A stretch of DNA of 64,000 nucleotides from a bacterium YEK0313 (GTDB lineage: Bacteria > Pseudomonadota > Alphaproteobacteria > Rhizobiales > Phreatobacteraceae), in contig CCMO02000002.1 of NCBI GenBank assembly GCA_000751295.2, forward strand, positions 62,001-126,000, given 5' to 3'. Under the pieces are notes generated by a model. That model saw nothing but the letters and a program-made list of their open reading frames with translations. It did no database searches and was not told the DNA's origin. Each line of letters starts with the position of its first letter. Positions within the stretch are counted from its first letter, which is position 1. This document shows, piece by piece, positions 44,189 to 52,706 of the stretch. Made by a program: the position numbers and the translations under genes.

Positions 44189-44890
44189 TCAGATCACGTC
44201 GCGCACGCGGGCCAGCGAGGCATCGAGATGCCGGCCGATGACCGCGGCCAGCCGGTCGGCATCGCGCCTGCCGAGCGCCTCGACCATTTCCTCGTGCTCG
44301 GCGACCGCGCCCGCCCATTTCTGCGGCTCGCCGTGGCCGATGAAGCGGGCCCGCTTGATCCGCGACTGCAGCATGGTGTGCGTCTCGGCCAGCACGGCAT
44401 TGCCGGAAGCCTCGACGATGGCGCTGTGGATCGCCTGGTTGAGCTTGAAATATTCGAGGCGGTTGCCCGCCTCGTAGAAGCCGAGCATGCGCCGGTGCAT
44501 GGCGGCGATGGCGGCGATCTTGTCCGCGCTCGCCCGCTCGCACGCGAGCCGGCCGCCGAGCTGCTCGATCGATTTCAGCACTTCCAGGATCTGGAACAGA
44601 TCGTTCTCGCTGAACTTGCGCACCACCGCGCCCTTCGCCGGCACGACCTCGACGAGGCCTTCGCTCGCCAGGGTCTTGATCGCCTCGCGCAGCGGCGTGC
44701 GCGAAACGCCGAGCAGCGCTCCGACCTGCACCTCGTTGATCCGCGCGCCCGGAGCGAGACGGCCCTCGATGATCATGTCGCGCAGGTGGTTGACCACCTC
44801 GCCATGCAGGGTGCGGCGCGCGATCGGCACGATCTCGCCGAAGCGTGCTTCGTCGGGCGATGCCGGGCGCTCGAGTGGTCTGTCGCTCAA
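44189..44890 (-). CDS. GntR-family (FCD/FadR subfamily) regulator
   Basis: The 233-residue product has an N-terminal winged helix (RDMIIEGRLAPGARINEVQVGALLG, then SRTPLREAIKTLASEGLV) and an all-helical FCD domain with FKLNQAIHSAIVEASGN and AVAEHEEMVEALGRRDA, containing the metal/ligand histidines. The start is a TTG at 44890 with a purine-rich site; no ATG is suitably placed, so the start is uncertain. It follows the SAF-domain gene on the same strand and probably controls the divergent acid-catabolism genes. It ends six bases from nikR. Confidence 0.88.
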   Translation of the reverse strand: MSDRPLERPASPDEARFGEIVPIARRTLHGEVVNHLRDMIIEGRLAPGARINEVQVGALLGVSRTPLREAIKTLASEGLVEVVPAKGAVVRKFSENDLFQILEVLKSIEQLGGRLACERASADKIAAIAAMHRRMLGFYEAGNRLEYFKLNQAIHSAIVEASGNAVLAETHTMLQSRIKRARFIGHGEPQKWAGAVAEHEEMVEALGRRDADRLAAVIGRHLDASLARVRDVI

Positions 44891-44937
44891 CGGTCCCGTC
44901 TCCCCCGCAAGGCTGTCATTGGCCTCAGGCGATGCAT

Positions 44938-46329
44938 TTAGGCGAACAGCGCGTCCTGCCGCAAACGCAGGGCGAACAGCGCCGACCCCTCGTCCATGCC
45001 GATATCCCTCAGCCGGATCGGCTCGCCGGCGCGCACCGGCCGGACCAGCTGTCGGTCGGCGATGAGGTAGAACGGCGCCGGCCGGTCCCCGGCGAGCGGC
45101 GCGGCTGGATGCATCTCGGCACGCACGCCATCGATCGTGTGGTGATGGCCACTCGCGGTCAGCAGCGTGCCGGCGGCAAGATCGCGCTCCGCTAGCCCGA
45201 CGAGATCGATGCGCGGGCGATAGTCCTCGCCGTAGCCCGAGCGGCCGAGACCTGCCGCGTCGAGCACGCTGGTCGCCGCCTCCAGGCCGAGGATATGGCG
45301 CGGCAGGTAGAGCATGGCGGTTTCGCCCGAAGCGCTGACGACATGGCCCTTCGCGGCCAGCATGTCCCAGCTCGTCCGGTCCTGGCAGCGCACCACGACG
45401 AAGACGCCGCCGGCGAAGCTCGCCTCGTCCGGCGCGCGCAGGTGATGGAACACGTCGAGGCGGCCGGGCCCGGCGACCAGTCCGCCCTGGCGGCGTTCCG
45501 CGAAGAGGCCAGCAACCTCGGGAATGCGCGCGACCGGCGCATGGAGGTCGGGCCTGTCGGGCACGAGCCCGGTGGCGTTGGCGACCACGGTCAGTTCGCA
45601 GAGGTCCGGCACGGCTCTGAGCGGAAAGGCCGAGCCGACGATCCGGGCACGCAGGGCCGCAGCAGCACCGGCGTCGATATCGGCGTTGCCGGGTGTCCAG
45701 GCTTCGGCAAGGCCGGCCAGCGGCCTGACCACACCGTTGCTGGTCACCGTGCCTGCGGCGCGATCGAAGACGAAGTCGTATTCGCTCGACTTGCCCGCCG
45801 CGACCACCGGCAGGCCCAGCACCTCTGCCCAGGTGACGAGGCCGATCAGCAGGCTCGGCTGGTCGCCGTCGACGGGCGTCACCACCAGGCCGCGATCACG
45901 AGCGAGCCGCGCGAGGCCGGGGCCGCAGACGCTGTCGGTCTCTTTCGAAACGAGGGCGACATGCCGGCCCGCCTCGATCGCCGCCAGCGCATGGCCGGCG
46001 GCGGCCTCCGGATGGCCCGTCGCCTCCACCAGAACCTGGAACGGCAGATCGATGACCGCGGCGAGGCTGTCGGCGGCGACGAACAATCCATCGTGCCAGG
46101 CGGCCCGCGCGGCGCGCGCATCCGCGCAGATGCGAATGCGGTCGGGTGCGATGCCGGAGAGCGCGAGCGCATGCGCCGCGGTCGCGGCGTCGCGGTCGAC
46201 GGCGATGCGCGCATTCATCAGCCGCACATGCTGGGCCTGGGCCATGAAGCTCTGCCCGAAGCCGCCGCTGCCGATGACGCAGGTTTCGATCGGCGTACGG
46301 ATCGAGCTGTAGAGGCTGTGAAAATGCAT
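44938..46329 (-). CDS. SAF-domain NAD(P)-dependent homoserine-dehydrogenase-like protein
   Basis: The 463-residue protein begins at 46329. It has an N-terminal Rossmann domain (CVIGSGGFGQSFMAQ), VEATGHPEAAAGHALAAIEAGRHVALVSKETD, typical of homoserine-dehydrogenase-like enzymes, and a C-terminal SAF (antifreeze-like) domain with DLAAGTLLTASGHHHTIDG. Such proteins occur next to catabolic genes for branched or four-carbon sugar acids, but their reaction is mostly unassigned. It is divergent from pdxA2 and shares its promoter region. Confidence 0.82.
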   Translation of the reverse strand: MHFHSLYSSIRTPIETCVIGSGGFGQSFMAQAQHVRLMNARIAVDRDAATAAHALALSGIAPDRIRICADARAARAAWHDGLFVAADSLAAVIDLPFQVLVEATGHPEAAAGHALAAIEAGRHVALVSKETDSVCGPGLARLARDRGLVVTPVDGDQPSLLIGLVTWAEVLGLPVVAAGKSSEYDFVFDRAAGTVTSNGVVRPLAGLAEAWTPGNADIDAGAAAALRARIVGSAFPLRAVPDLCELTVVANATGLVPDRPDLHAPVARIPEVAGLFAERRQGGLVAGPGRLDVFHHLRAPDEASFAGGVFVVVRCQDRTSWDMLAAKGHVVSASGETAMLYLPRHILGLEAATSVLDAAGLGRSGYGEDYRPRIDLVGLAERDLAAGTLLTASGHHHTIDGVRAEMHPAAPLAGDRPAPFYLIADRQLVRPVRAGEPIRLRDIGMDEGSALFALRLRQDALFA

Positions 46330-46397
46330 GGGTCGCGCCCTTCCCGGAGGCCCTCGGCCATGGCGGCTTGACCCGCCGCTCGTTCTCTGTACTGGAT

Positions 46398-46409
46398 ATT
46401 GCATACAGA
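46398..46409. promoter_or_regulatory. possible GntR operator in the divergent promoter
   Basis: ATTGCATACAGA at 46398-46409 matches nine of twelve positions of the ATTGTATACAAT-type site bound by FCD regulators. TACTG repeats at 46390 and 46411 flank it. The segment is AT-rich and lies between the SAF gene and pdxA2. Confidence 0.3.
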
Positions 46410-46458
46410 ATACTGAACGCGCAATGTCCTCTCCGAGGGCGCGCAGGAAGAGGCGCCG

Positions 46459-47496
46459 ATGACAGCAGAGGCCGCGCCAAGGCCGCCCACCATCGCGATC
46501 GCCATGGGCGATCCCGCCGGCATCGGCGCCGAATTGCTCGCCGCTCTCCTCGCGGCTCCCGACCTGAGGAACGCGGCCCGTTTCGTCGTGTTCGGCGACA
46601 AGCGCATTCTCGACGCCGGGGCCGAGGTCGCCGGTGTCGATCCGGCAGTGGCGGTCGTGGCCGCCGATGCCGAGCTCGCGCCGGCGGTCGGCCGCCCGCT
46701 GCTCGTCGATCTCGGACATCTCGGCTCGGACGAGGTGACGCCGCGCACCGCGACCCTTGCCGGCGGCCGCTTCGCCACCGAGAATTTCCGCCGCGCTCTG
46801 CGCCACGCCGCGGCGGGCAAAGCCGATGCGGTGTTCTTCACGCCCTTCAACAAGGCCGCGATGCGCTTCGCCTATCCGGGTTATGACGACGAGATCCGCT
46901 TCGTCCGCGACGCGATCGGCTATGACGGCCCGGCCAGCGAGTTCAACATTCTCGAAAACCTCTGGAATGCTCGCGTCACCTCGCACATTTCGCTCAGCAG
47001 CGTATCGGCCGCCATTACCGAGGAGCGCATCCTCAGGGCGCTCGCGCTCGCCGACCGGGCGATGCGCGCCGCCGGCTTCGCCATGCCGCGCATCGCGGTC
47101 GCCGGCCTCAATCCCCATGCCGGCGACGGCGGCAATTTCGGCCGCGAGGAGATCGACGTGATCGGGCCGGCGGTCGCCAGGGCCAAGGCGGAAGGTTTCG
47201 CGGCCGAGGGGCCCTTCCCGTCGGATACGGTGTTCCTGCGCGCCCGCAACGGCGATTTCGACGCCGTCCTGACCATGTATCACGACCAGGGCCAGATCGC
47301 GATGAAGCTGATGGGCTTCGACCGCGGCGTGACCCTGATCGGCGGCTTCCCCTTCCCGATCTGCACGCCGGCCCACGGCACGGCCTATGAGATCGCCGGC
47401 CAGGGCATCGCCAATCCCGGCGCCAGCCGCGCCGCCCTCAGCCTCGCCATCCGCATGGCGCGGGATGCCGTGAAACGGAGTGCCGCAGCGGCCTGA
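46459..47496 (+). CDS. PdxA2-like 4-phospho-acid dehydrogenase
   Basis: The 345-residue protein starts after GGAAGAGG. It has all PdxA motifs: AIAMGDPAGIG, GLNPHAGDGGNFGREE with metal-binding histidine, TMYHDQGQIAMK and TPAHGTAYEIAGQG. It sits in a catabolic cluster and not with pyridoxine genes, so it is likely a PdxA2-type enzyme, which oxidises and decarboxylates 4-phospho-D-threonate/erythronate-type compounds. The usual DUF1537 kinase partner is missing here. The dihydrodiol dehydrogenase TphB of terephthalate breakdown is also a PdxA relative, but no dioxygenase genes are nearby. Confidence 0.88.
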   Translation: MTAEAAPRPPTIAIAMGDPAGIGAELLAALLAAPDLRNAARFVVFGDKRILDAGAEVAGVDPAVAVVAADAELAPAVGRPLLVDLGHLGSDEVTPRTATLAGGRFATENFRRALRHAAAGKADAVFFTPFNKAAMRFAYPGYDDEIRFVRDAIGYDGPASEFNILENLWNARVTSHISLSSVSAAITEERILRALALADRAMRAAGFAMPRIAVAGLNPHAGDGGNFGREEIDVIGPAVARAKAEGFAAEGPFPSDTVFLRARNGDFDAVLTMYHDQGQIAMKLMGFDRGVTLIGGFPFPICTPAHGTAYEIAGQGIANPGASRAALSLAIRMARDAVKRSAAAA

Positions 47497-47573
47497 CCGG
47501 CCGGACGTGCCTGCGCGGACGGCCGAGCCAACGGCCGCCGCGAAACTGAAAATCTCATCAGGGAGAAGCGCCC

Positions 47574-48572
47574 ATGTTCAAACTGGCCCAGAGGATCGCC
47601 GCGGCGATGCTCGGTCTCGCCGCCCCGGCGGCCGCGGCTCACGCCGCCTGGCAGCCCTCGCGCCCCGTGGAATTCGTCGTCACCTCGTCCCCCGGCGGGG
47701 GCACCGACAATTTCGCCCGCGTCGTCCAGTCGATCATCGCCAAATACAAGCTGATCGACCGGCCGGTGGTCGTGGTCAACAAGGGCGGCGGATCCGGCGC
47801 GGAGGGCTATATCTACGCCCGGACCGTGGCGAGCGACCCGCACAAGCTGATCTTCGGCACCAACAACGCCTATCTGCTGCCCTATGTGGCGCGGCTCGCC
47901 TACCGGCAGGCCGACCTCACGCCGGTCGCCGGCATGGCGCTCGACGAGTTCATCCTCTGGGTCAATGCCGCATCCGACCATCGGTCCGCGCGCAGCTTCA
48001 TCGACACCGTCCGCGCCCGGCCCGAGACGATCAAGATGGGCGGCAGCCAGTCGCGCGACACCGACCAGACGCTGACCTCGATGATCGAGGCGGCGAGCGG
48101 CGTGAAGTTCATCTATGTGCCGTTCCAGGGCGGCGGGGCGGCGGCCAACCAGCTCGCCGGCGGCCATATCGACGCCAATACCAACAATCCGAACGAAAAT
48201 ATCGGTCAGTGGAAGGCCGGTCAGGTGCGACCGCTCTGCGTCTTCTCCGCGCAGCGCCTGGCGAGCGGGCCGCGGGTCACCGCCGATATGGGCTGGGCCG
48301 ACATCCCGACCTGCCGCGAGGAAGGCATCGCCATCGACCGGTTCCAGATGCCGCGCACGGTCTGGCTGCCGGCCAATGTTCCCGCCGACGCCGTCGCCTT
48401 CTACGCCGCGCTGATGAAGAAGGTCAGCGAGACGCCGGAATGGCAGGACTACATCGCCCGCACGGTGCAGACCAACGCCTATATGGCCGGCGACCAGCTG
48501 CGCGCCTTCATCACGGAGGACGAAGCCAGGAACCGCGCGGTGTTCCAGCAGCAGGGCTGGGTTGTCCAGTAG
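47574..48572 (+). CDS. tctC: tripartite tricarboxylate transporter binding protein (TctC)
   Basis: The 332-residue protein has a good AGGGAGAAG site and a signal peptide (AAMLGLAAPAAAAHA). Bug/TctC features follow: RPVEFVVTSSPGGGTDNFAR, VNKGGGSGAEGYIYAR and YVPFQGGGAAANQLAGGHID. It binds a carboxylate in the periplasm for the TctAB membrane unit encoded just downstream. A large hairpin separates it from tctB and may raise its expression above that of the membrane genes. Confidence 0.93.
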   Translation: MFKLAQRIAAAMLGLAAPAAAAHAAWQPSRPVEFVVTSSPGGGTDNFARVVQSIIAKYKLIDRPVVVVNKGGGSGAEGYIYARTVASDPHKLIFGTNNAYLLPYVARLAYRQADLTPVAGMALDEFILWVNAASDHRSARSFIDTVRARPETIKMGGSQSRDTDQTLTSMIEAASGVKFIYVPFQGGGAAANQLAGGHIDANTNNPNENIGQWKAGQVRPLCVFSAQRLASGPRVTADMGWADIPTCREEGIAIDRFQMPRTVWLPANVPADAVAFYAALMKKVSETPEWQDYIARTVQTNAYMAGDQLRAFITEDEARNRAVFQQQGWVVQ

Positions 48573-48590
48573 GGCGGCGGCGCGCCGCAC

Positions 48591-48633
48591 CCGGACCACG
48601 CGCTCCGGCCCAGTGCGGGGCCGCGTGTTCCGG
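48591..48633 (+). promoter_or_regulatory. large hairpin between tctC and tctB
   Basis: Arms 48591-48602 and 48622-48633 pair over twelve bases with one mismatch, and GCCC/GGGC inside can add four more pairs. In transporter operons such intergenic hairpins often stabilise the binding-protein message or slow transcription into the membrane genes. The position right after the tctC stop fits that role. Confidence 0.5.
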
Positions 48634-48692
48634 ATGAAGGATCGCGGCGGTCGGCGGCCCAGCCGGCCGGCCCGCCAGCCCGGAGCCAAGCC

Positions 48693-49169
48693 ATGATCTC
48701 CCGCTTTCACGCCGAACTCGCCACAGCCGCCGCCACCGCCGCCTTCGGCCTGGTGATCGCCGCCGGCGCCACCGAATTCGGCACCGGCTGGGGCCCGAGC
48801 GGCCCGGAGCCCGGCACCTTTCCTTTCTATATCGGGCTGATGATCGCGGCCGCGAGCCTCGTCACCGCCATGGAGGCCGTCATCGGACGCCGGGCGCTCG
48901 GCACGGTCTTCCTCACCCGCGCGCAGTTTGGCGCGGTCCTGCGCTTCGTCCTGCCGTTCATGGCCTTTGTGGCGGTCTCGGCGGTGCTCGGCCTCTATGT
49001 CGGCACCGCGCTCTACATGGCCGGAACGCTGGCCCTGCAGAACGGCTATCGCTGGCCGGCGGCGACGGCGATCGCGCTCGGCCTCGCGCTGGTTCTCTAT
49101 CTTGTGCTCGAATGGGCCTTCCAGGTGAGCCTGCTCAAGGGGCCGCTCGAAGCGGCTCTCGGTCTTTGA
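48693..49169 (+). CDS. tctB: TctB small membrane subunit
   Basis: The 158-residue protein has four membrane segments and the TctB layout: an N-terminal helix, GPEPGTFPFYIGLMI (the conserved P-G-x-F-P loop), then RFVLPFMAFVAVSAVLGLYV and a final pair of helices. With TctA it forms the sodium- or proton-driven membrane part of the tricarboxylate-type importer. The gene follows tctC after the hairpin and precedes tctA by 13 bases. Confidence 0.9.
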   Translation: MISRFHAELATAAATAAFGLVIAAGATEFGTGWGPSGPEPGTFPFYIGLMIAAASLVTAMEAVIGRRALGTVFLTRAQFGAVLRFVLPFMAFVAVSAVLGLYVGTALYMAGTLALQNGYRWPAATAIALGLALVLYLVLEWAFQVSLLKGPLEAALGL

Positions 49170-49182
49170 GGAGCGCACCGGC

Positions 49183-50694
49183 ATGGACGGACTGAACGCG
49201 CTCCTCAACGGCTTCGCGGTCGCCTTCACCAGCTATCACGTGGCGCTGATGGTGGCCGGCGTGCTGCTCGGCATCCTGGTCGGCGTCCTGCCCGGCCTCG
49301 GCGCGCCGAACGGCGTCTCCCTGCTGCTGCCGCTGACCTTCACCATGGACCCGGTCTCGGCGATCATCCTGCTCACCAGCATCTATTGGGGAGCGCTGTT
49401 CGGCGGCTCGACGACGTCGATCCTGTTCAACATTCCCGGTGAACCATCCTCGGTGGCGACGACCTTCGACGGCTATCCGCTGGCCAAGAAGGGCGAGGCG
49501 ACCGCCGCGCTCAGCTATGCCTTTCTCTCCGCCGGCTTCGGCGCCTTTCTCGGCATCGTGCTGATCACCACGCTGTCGGGCTCGGTCGCGCGCTTTGCCA
49601 TGCGCTTTTCCTCGCCCGAATTCTTCGCGGTCTATTTCCTGGCCTTCGCAAGCTTCGTCGGCCTCAGCAATGCCCCGCCGCTCAAGACCGTCGTCTCGAT
49701 CGGCATCGGCTTCGCGCTCGCCGCCATCGGCATGGATTCGGTCTCGGGCAGTCTGCGCCTCACCTTCGGCCGCGACGAACTGATCGCCGGCGTCAGCTTC
49801 CTGGTCGCGGTCATCGGCCTCTTCGGCATCGGCGAACTGATCGTCACCGTCGAGGAAGGCACCAAGCTCGACGGCATCCGCGCCCGCGTCTCGCTGCGCG
49901 ACGTCATGCGCACCGCGGCCAGCCTGCCGCGGCATTGGATCGCGCTTCTGCGTTCCGGCCTCGTCGGCATCTGGATGGGCATCACGCCCGGCGGGCCGAC
50001 CGCCGCCTCGTTCATGAGCTACGGTCTCGCCCGGCGCTTCTCGCCGAACCGCGACAGGCTCGGCACCGGCGAGCCGGAGGGCATCATCGCCCCCGAAACG
50101 GCCGACCATGCCGCCGGCACCAGCGCCATGCTGCCCATGCTGGCGCTCGGCGTGCCCGGCTCGGCGACCGCCGCGGTCATGCTCGGCGGCCTGATGATCT
50201 GGGGGCTCAATCCCGGCCCCATGCTGTTCGTCGAGCGGCCGGACTTCGTCTGGGGCCTGATCGCCAGCATGTATCTCTCCAACATCGTCGCCGTCGTGCT
50301 GGTGCTCGCCACCGTGCCGGCTTTCGCGGCCATCCTGCGCATCCCCTTCGCTATCGTCGGCCCGGCCATCGTTGTCATCTGTTTCGTCGGCGCCTATACG
50401 GTCGCCAGCCGCCCCTTCGACCTCTGGCTGGTGCTCGCCTTCGGCGCCGTCGGCTATATCTTCAAGAAGCTCGACTATCCGATCGCGCCGCTGGTGCTCG
50501 CCATGGTCATCGGCGACAAGGCGGAGGATGCCTTCCGCCAGTCGCTGATCATGTCCAAGGGATCGCTCGGCGTCTTCTGGTCCAATCCGCTGGTCGCCGG
50601 CCTGATGAGCGCCGGCATCCTGCTGCTGGTCTGGCCGCTCGTCGGCCGTCTCACCGGCGCCATGCGGGCCGCGCCGCGGACGAGCAGGGAGTAG
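49183..50694 (+). CDS. tctA: TctA large membrane subunit
   Basis: The 503-residue protein has about twelve helices and the TctA hallmarks GVLPGLGAPNGVSLLLPLTF near residue 30 and FGGSTTSILFNIPGEPSS, plus the mirrored motif GITPGGPTAASFMSYGLARR and GVPGSATAAVMLGGLMIWGL. It is the transport channel of the system. GAGGAG precedes the ATG. The last codons lie inside the heptamer repeat array that starts at 50682. Confidence 0.94.
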   Translation: MDGLNALLNGFAVAFTSYHVALMVAGVLLGILVGVLPGLGAPNGVSLLLPLTFTMDPVSAIILLTSIYWGALFGGSTTSILFNIPGEPSSVATTFDGYPLAKKGEATAALSYAFLSAGFGAFLGIVLITTLSGSVARFAMRFSSPEFFAVYFLAFASFVGLSNAPPLKTVVSIGIGFALAAIGMDSVSGSLRLTFGRDELIAGVSFLVAVIGLFGIGELIVTVEEGTKLDGIRARVSLRDVMRTAASLPRHWIALLRSGLVGIWMGITPGGPTAASFMSYGLARRFSPNRDRLGTGEPEGIIAPETADHAAGTSAMLPMLALGVPGSATAAVMLGGLMIWGLNPGPMLFVERPDFVWGLIASMYLSNIVAVVLVLATVPAFAAILRIPFAIVGPAIVVICFVGAYTVASRPFDLWLVLAFGAVGYIFKKLDYPIAPLVLAMVIGDKAEDAFRQSLIMSKGSLGVFWSNPLVAGLMSAGILLLVWPLVGRLTGAMRAAPRTSRE

Positions 50695-50783
50695 CGAATG
50701 GCGGGTGGGAATGCTCGCCGCGCCCGCCGCCACCGCCTTGGTCGTTCGCTGCCCTGCTCGCCATTCGCCACGCGCTACTCGCC
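50682..50783. repeat. inverted arrays of 7-bp repeats between tctA and the DapA-family gene
   Basis: The left array (50682-50709) reads GAGCAGG, GAGTAGC, GAATGGC, GGGTGGG; the right array (50753-50783) holds CCTGCTC, GCCATTC, GCCACGC, GCTACTC, which are the same type of heptamers in reverse. The arms can fold on each other over a loop of about 45 bases. Period-7 arrays of this kind look like a dispersed intergenic repeat that has inserted here and formed the tctA stop. Confidence 0.6.
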
Positions 50784-50799
50784 CCAGGAGCACGAACCG

Positions 50800-51723
50800 A
50801 TGTCAACCTTCCCCGTCTACAAGGGCGTCTTCCCGGTCGCCCCGACGCCGTTCCTCGACAATGGCGATCTCGACCGCGAGGGCATGCGGCGCGTCCTCGA
50901 CTGCATGATCGACCAGGGCGTCGACGGCATCTGCGTGCTCGCCAACTATTCCGAGCAGTTCGTGCTGACCGACGCCGAACGCGACGAGCTGACCGGGCTT
51001 TGCCTCGACCATGTCGCGGGCCGGGTACCGGTCATCGTCACGGTCAGCCATTTCTCCACACGCATCGCCGCCGAGCGCGCGGCCCGGGCGGCCAAGGCCG
51101 GCGCCGCCATGCTCATGCTGATGCCGCCCTATCACGGGGCAACGCTGCGGCCCGACGAAACGCGCATGGTCGAGCATTTCGCGCGCGTCGCCGAGGCCGC
51201 GCCGCTGCCGATCATGCTGCAGGACGCGCCGCTCTCGGGCGTCGCGCTGGGCGTGCCCGCGCTCCTCCGCCTCGCCCGCGCCGTGCCGAGCGTCGCCTAT
51301 TTCAAGATCGAGGTGCCGGGCACCGCAGCCAAGCTGCGCGGCCTGGTCGAGGAAGGCGGCGCGGCGGTCGTCGGCCCCTGGGACGGCGAGGAATCGATCA
51401 CGCTGATGGCCGATCTCGACGCCGGCGCCACCGGCACCATGTCGAGCGCGCTGCTGCCCGACCTGATCAAGCCGGTCGTCGCTCACCATGCCGCCGGCCG
51501 GCGCGCGGAGGCGGCGGCGCACTACCAGCGCATCCTGCCGCTGATCAACTACGAGAACCGCCAATGCGGCCTGCGCGCCGCCAAGACCGTGATGCAGGCC
51601 GGCAAGGTGATCCGCTCGGACCATGTCCGCCATCCGCTCGACGCACTGCATCCGGCGACCAGGGCCGGCCTCCTGGAGCTCGCCGGCGAGCTCAAGCCGC
51701 TCGCGCTGACCTGGGGCCATTGA
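50800..51723 (+). CDS. DapA-family (dihydrodipicolinate synthase/N-acetylneuraminate lyase) aldolase
   Basis: The ATG at 50800 follows CCAGGAG and gives 307 residues. The (beta/alpha)8-barrel shows VFPVAPTPFLDNGDLDREG, the tyrosine in MLMPPYHGA and the Schiff-base lysine in VAYFKIEVPG. The usual GTTGE substrate motif is replaced by ANYSEQ, so it is not lysine-pathway DapA but a pyruvate-type aldolase or dehydratase with another substrate. As last gene of the pdxA2-tct cluster it may cleave or dehydrate the imported acid. Confidence 0.88.
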   Translation: MSTFPVYKGVFPVAPTPFLDNGDLDREGMRRVLDCMIDQGVDGICVLANYSEQFVLTDAERDELTGLCLDHVAGRVPVIVTVSHFSTRIAAERAARAAKAGAAMLMLMPPYHGATLRPDETRMVEHFARVAEAAPLPIMLQDAPLSGVALGVPALLRLARAVPSVAYFKIEVPGTAAKLRGLVEEGGAAVVGPWDGEESITLMADLDAGATGTMSSALLPDLIKPVVAHHAAGRRAEAAAHYQRILPLINYENRQCGLRAAKTVMQAGKVIRSDHVRHPLDALHPATRAGLLELAGELKPLALTWGH

Positions 51724-51857
51724 CGCGGCCGATGGTCATCTTTCTGCCGGATCGGCATCGCACCAGTCCGTCGAGGCCGCCGATCGCGTTTGCGAGCAAA
51801 GTGGGTACCGGTTCGTAAACGCAGCAGGATACCGCCGGCGGCCGCTGGAGATGCCCC

Positions 51858-52637
51858 ATGTCGCCACGTGCCGCTCTCTCGGCCTGCCTGCTTGCGGTCG
51901 CCCTCGGCGCCCTGCTCGCCGCGACGCCGCATGTCCGCGCGGCGGGCCCGGAACGGATGGACCTCACGATCTATGTCAAGGGTGATCTCATCGCCCGCGG
52001 CGGCGTCATCGTGGTCAACCCGGTTCCGGTGCCGCCTGAGCAATGGCGGGCCGCCGTCACCGCGACCGCGCCAGGCCTGCCGCCGCCGGCGGATCTTGGG
52101 TCGCCTCCGGCCGGCGAGGCGCGGCTGACGCTCGCGGTGGAAAGCCGCTACGCCAACGTCCAGTTCCTGTTTCCCGAAGGCACGCGCTACACCTATCGCC
52201 TCCGGCCACACCCGGACGCCCGTGCGCCGGCGCCGCCCGATGTCCAGATCCTCGAAGTCGCCGGCGACTACGAATTGAGCGTCGGCTTTGCCGGCCAGCA
52301 GACTTCCGGCGACAGGACGATCCGGATCCCCGGTCCAGACACCGACGAGCGCGATGCGCGTGTCCTGGCGGTCATTGCCCGGGATCGGTCGGCGCGCCAG
52401 CCCCGGATCGCATGCGCCGCGCAGCCGGCCATCCAGCTCTGCACCTTTCCGCAGGCCGACTGGCCCGCCATCAGCGAGCGCTGGCGCAGGGAGAGGCTGG
52501 CGCTCGACCGAGAATACCGCCGCATGGAACGGCTCGACGAATGCCAGCAGGCCGCCGAGCGCGACGGCCGGCGCCGCAGCGCCTGCGAGCTCGTCAGCGG
52601 CGAGAACGAGGAACCGCGCTACGAATACCGTCCCTGA
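51858..52637 (+). CDS. exported protein of unknown function
   Basis: The 259-residue product has GGAG before its ATG and a clear signal peptide (LSACLLAVALGALLAATPHVRA). The middle part looks like beta-rich repeats (LTIYVKGDLIARGGVIVVNP, RLTLAVESRYANVQFLF). The C-terminal part has a cysteine pair (CAAQPAIQLC) and a charged helix with another pair (DECQQAAERDGRRRSAC). I do not recognise a family. It stands alone between the DapA-type gene and convergent acyl-CoA dehydrogenase genes. Confidence 0.7.
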   Translation: MSPRAALSACLLAVALGALLAATPHVRAAGPERMDLTIYVKGDLIARGGVIVVNPVPVPPEQWRAAVTATAPGLPPPADLGSPPAGEARLTLAVESRYANVQFLFPEGTRYTYRLRPHPDARAPAPPDVQILEVAGDYELSVGFAGQQTSGDRTIRIPGPDTDERDARVLAVIARDRSARQPRIACAAQPAIQLCTFPQADWPAISERWRRERLALDREYRRMERLDECQQAAERDGRRRSACELVSGENEEPRYEYRP

Positions 52638-52706
52638 CGCGGCACCGCGGCGCAAACGCTGCGATGCGGCGACGGGTCGATACCAGCCGATATCGCGGAC
52701 GATCGA

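Noticed and set aside
46459..47496. pyridoxine biosynthesis gene pdxA
   Set aside because: No vitamin B6 or ksgA-type neighbours; the context is a GntR-regulated transporter cluster, so a PdxA2-type role is more likely.
49135..50793. 552-residue leftward open frame opposite tctA
   Set aside because: Asp/Glu/Arg-rich antisense composition, no motif, and tctA on the other strand is certain.
46459..51723. terephthalate degradation cluster (TphB/TphC-like)
   Set aside because: No ring-hydroxylating dioxygenase or reductase genes are present; kept only as an alternative reading for the PdxA relative.
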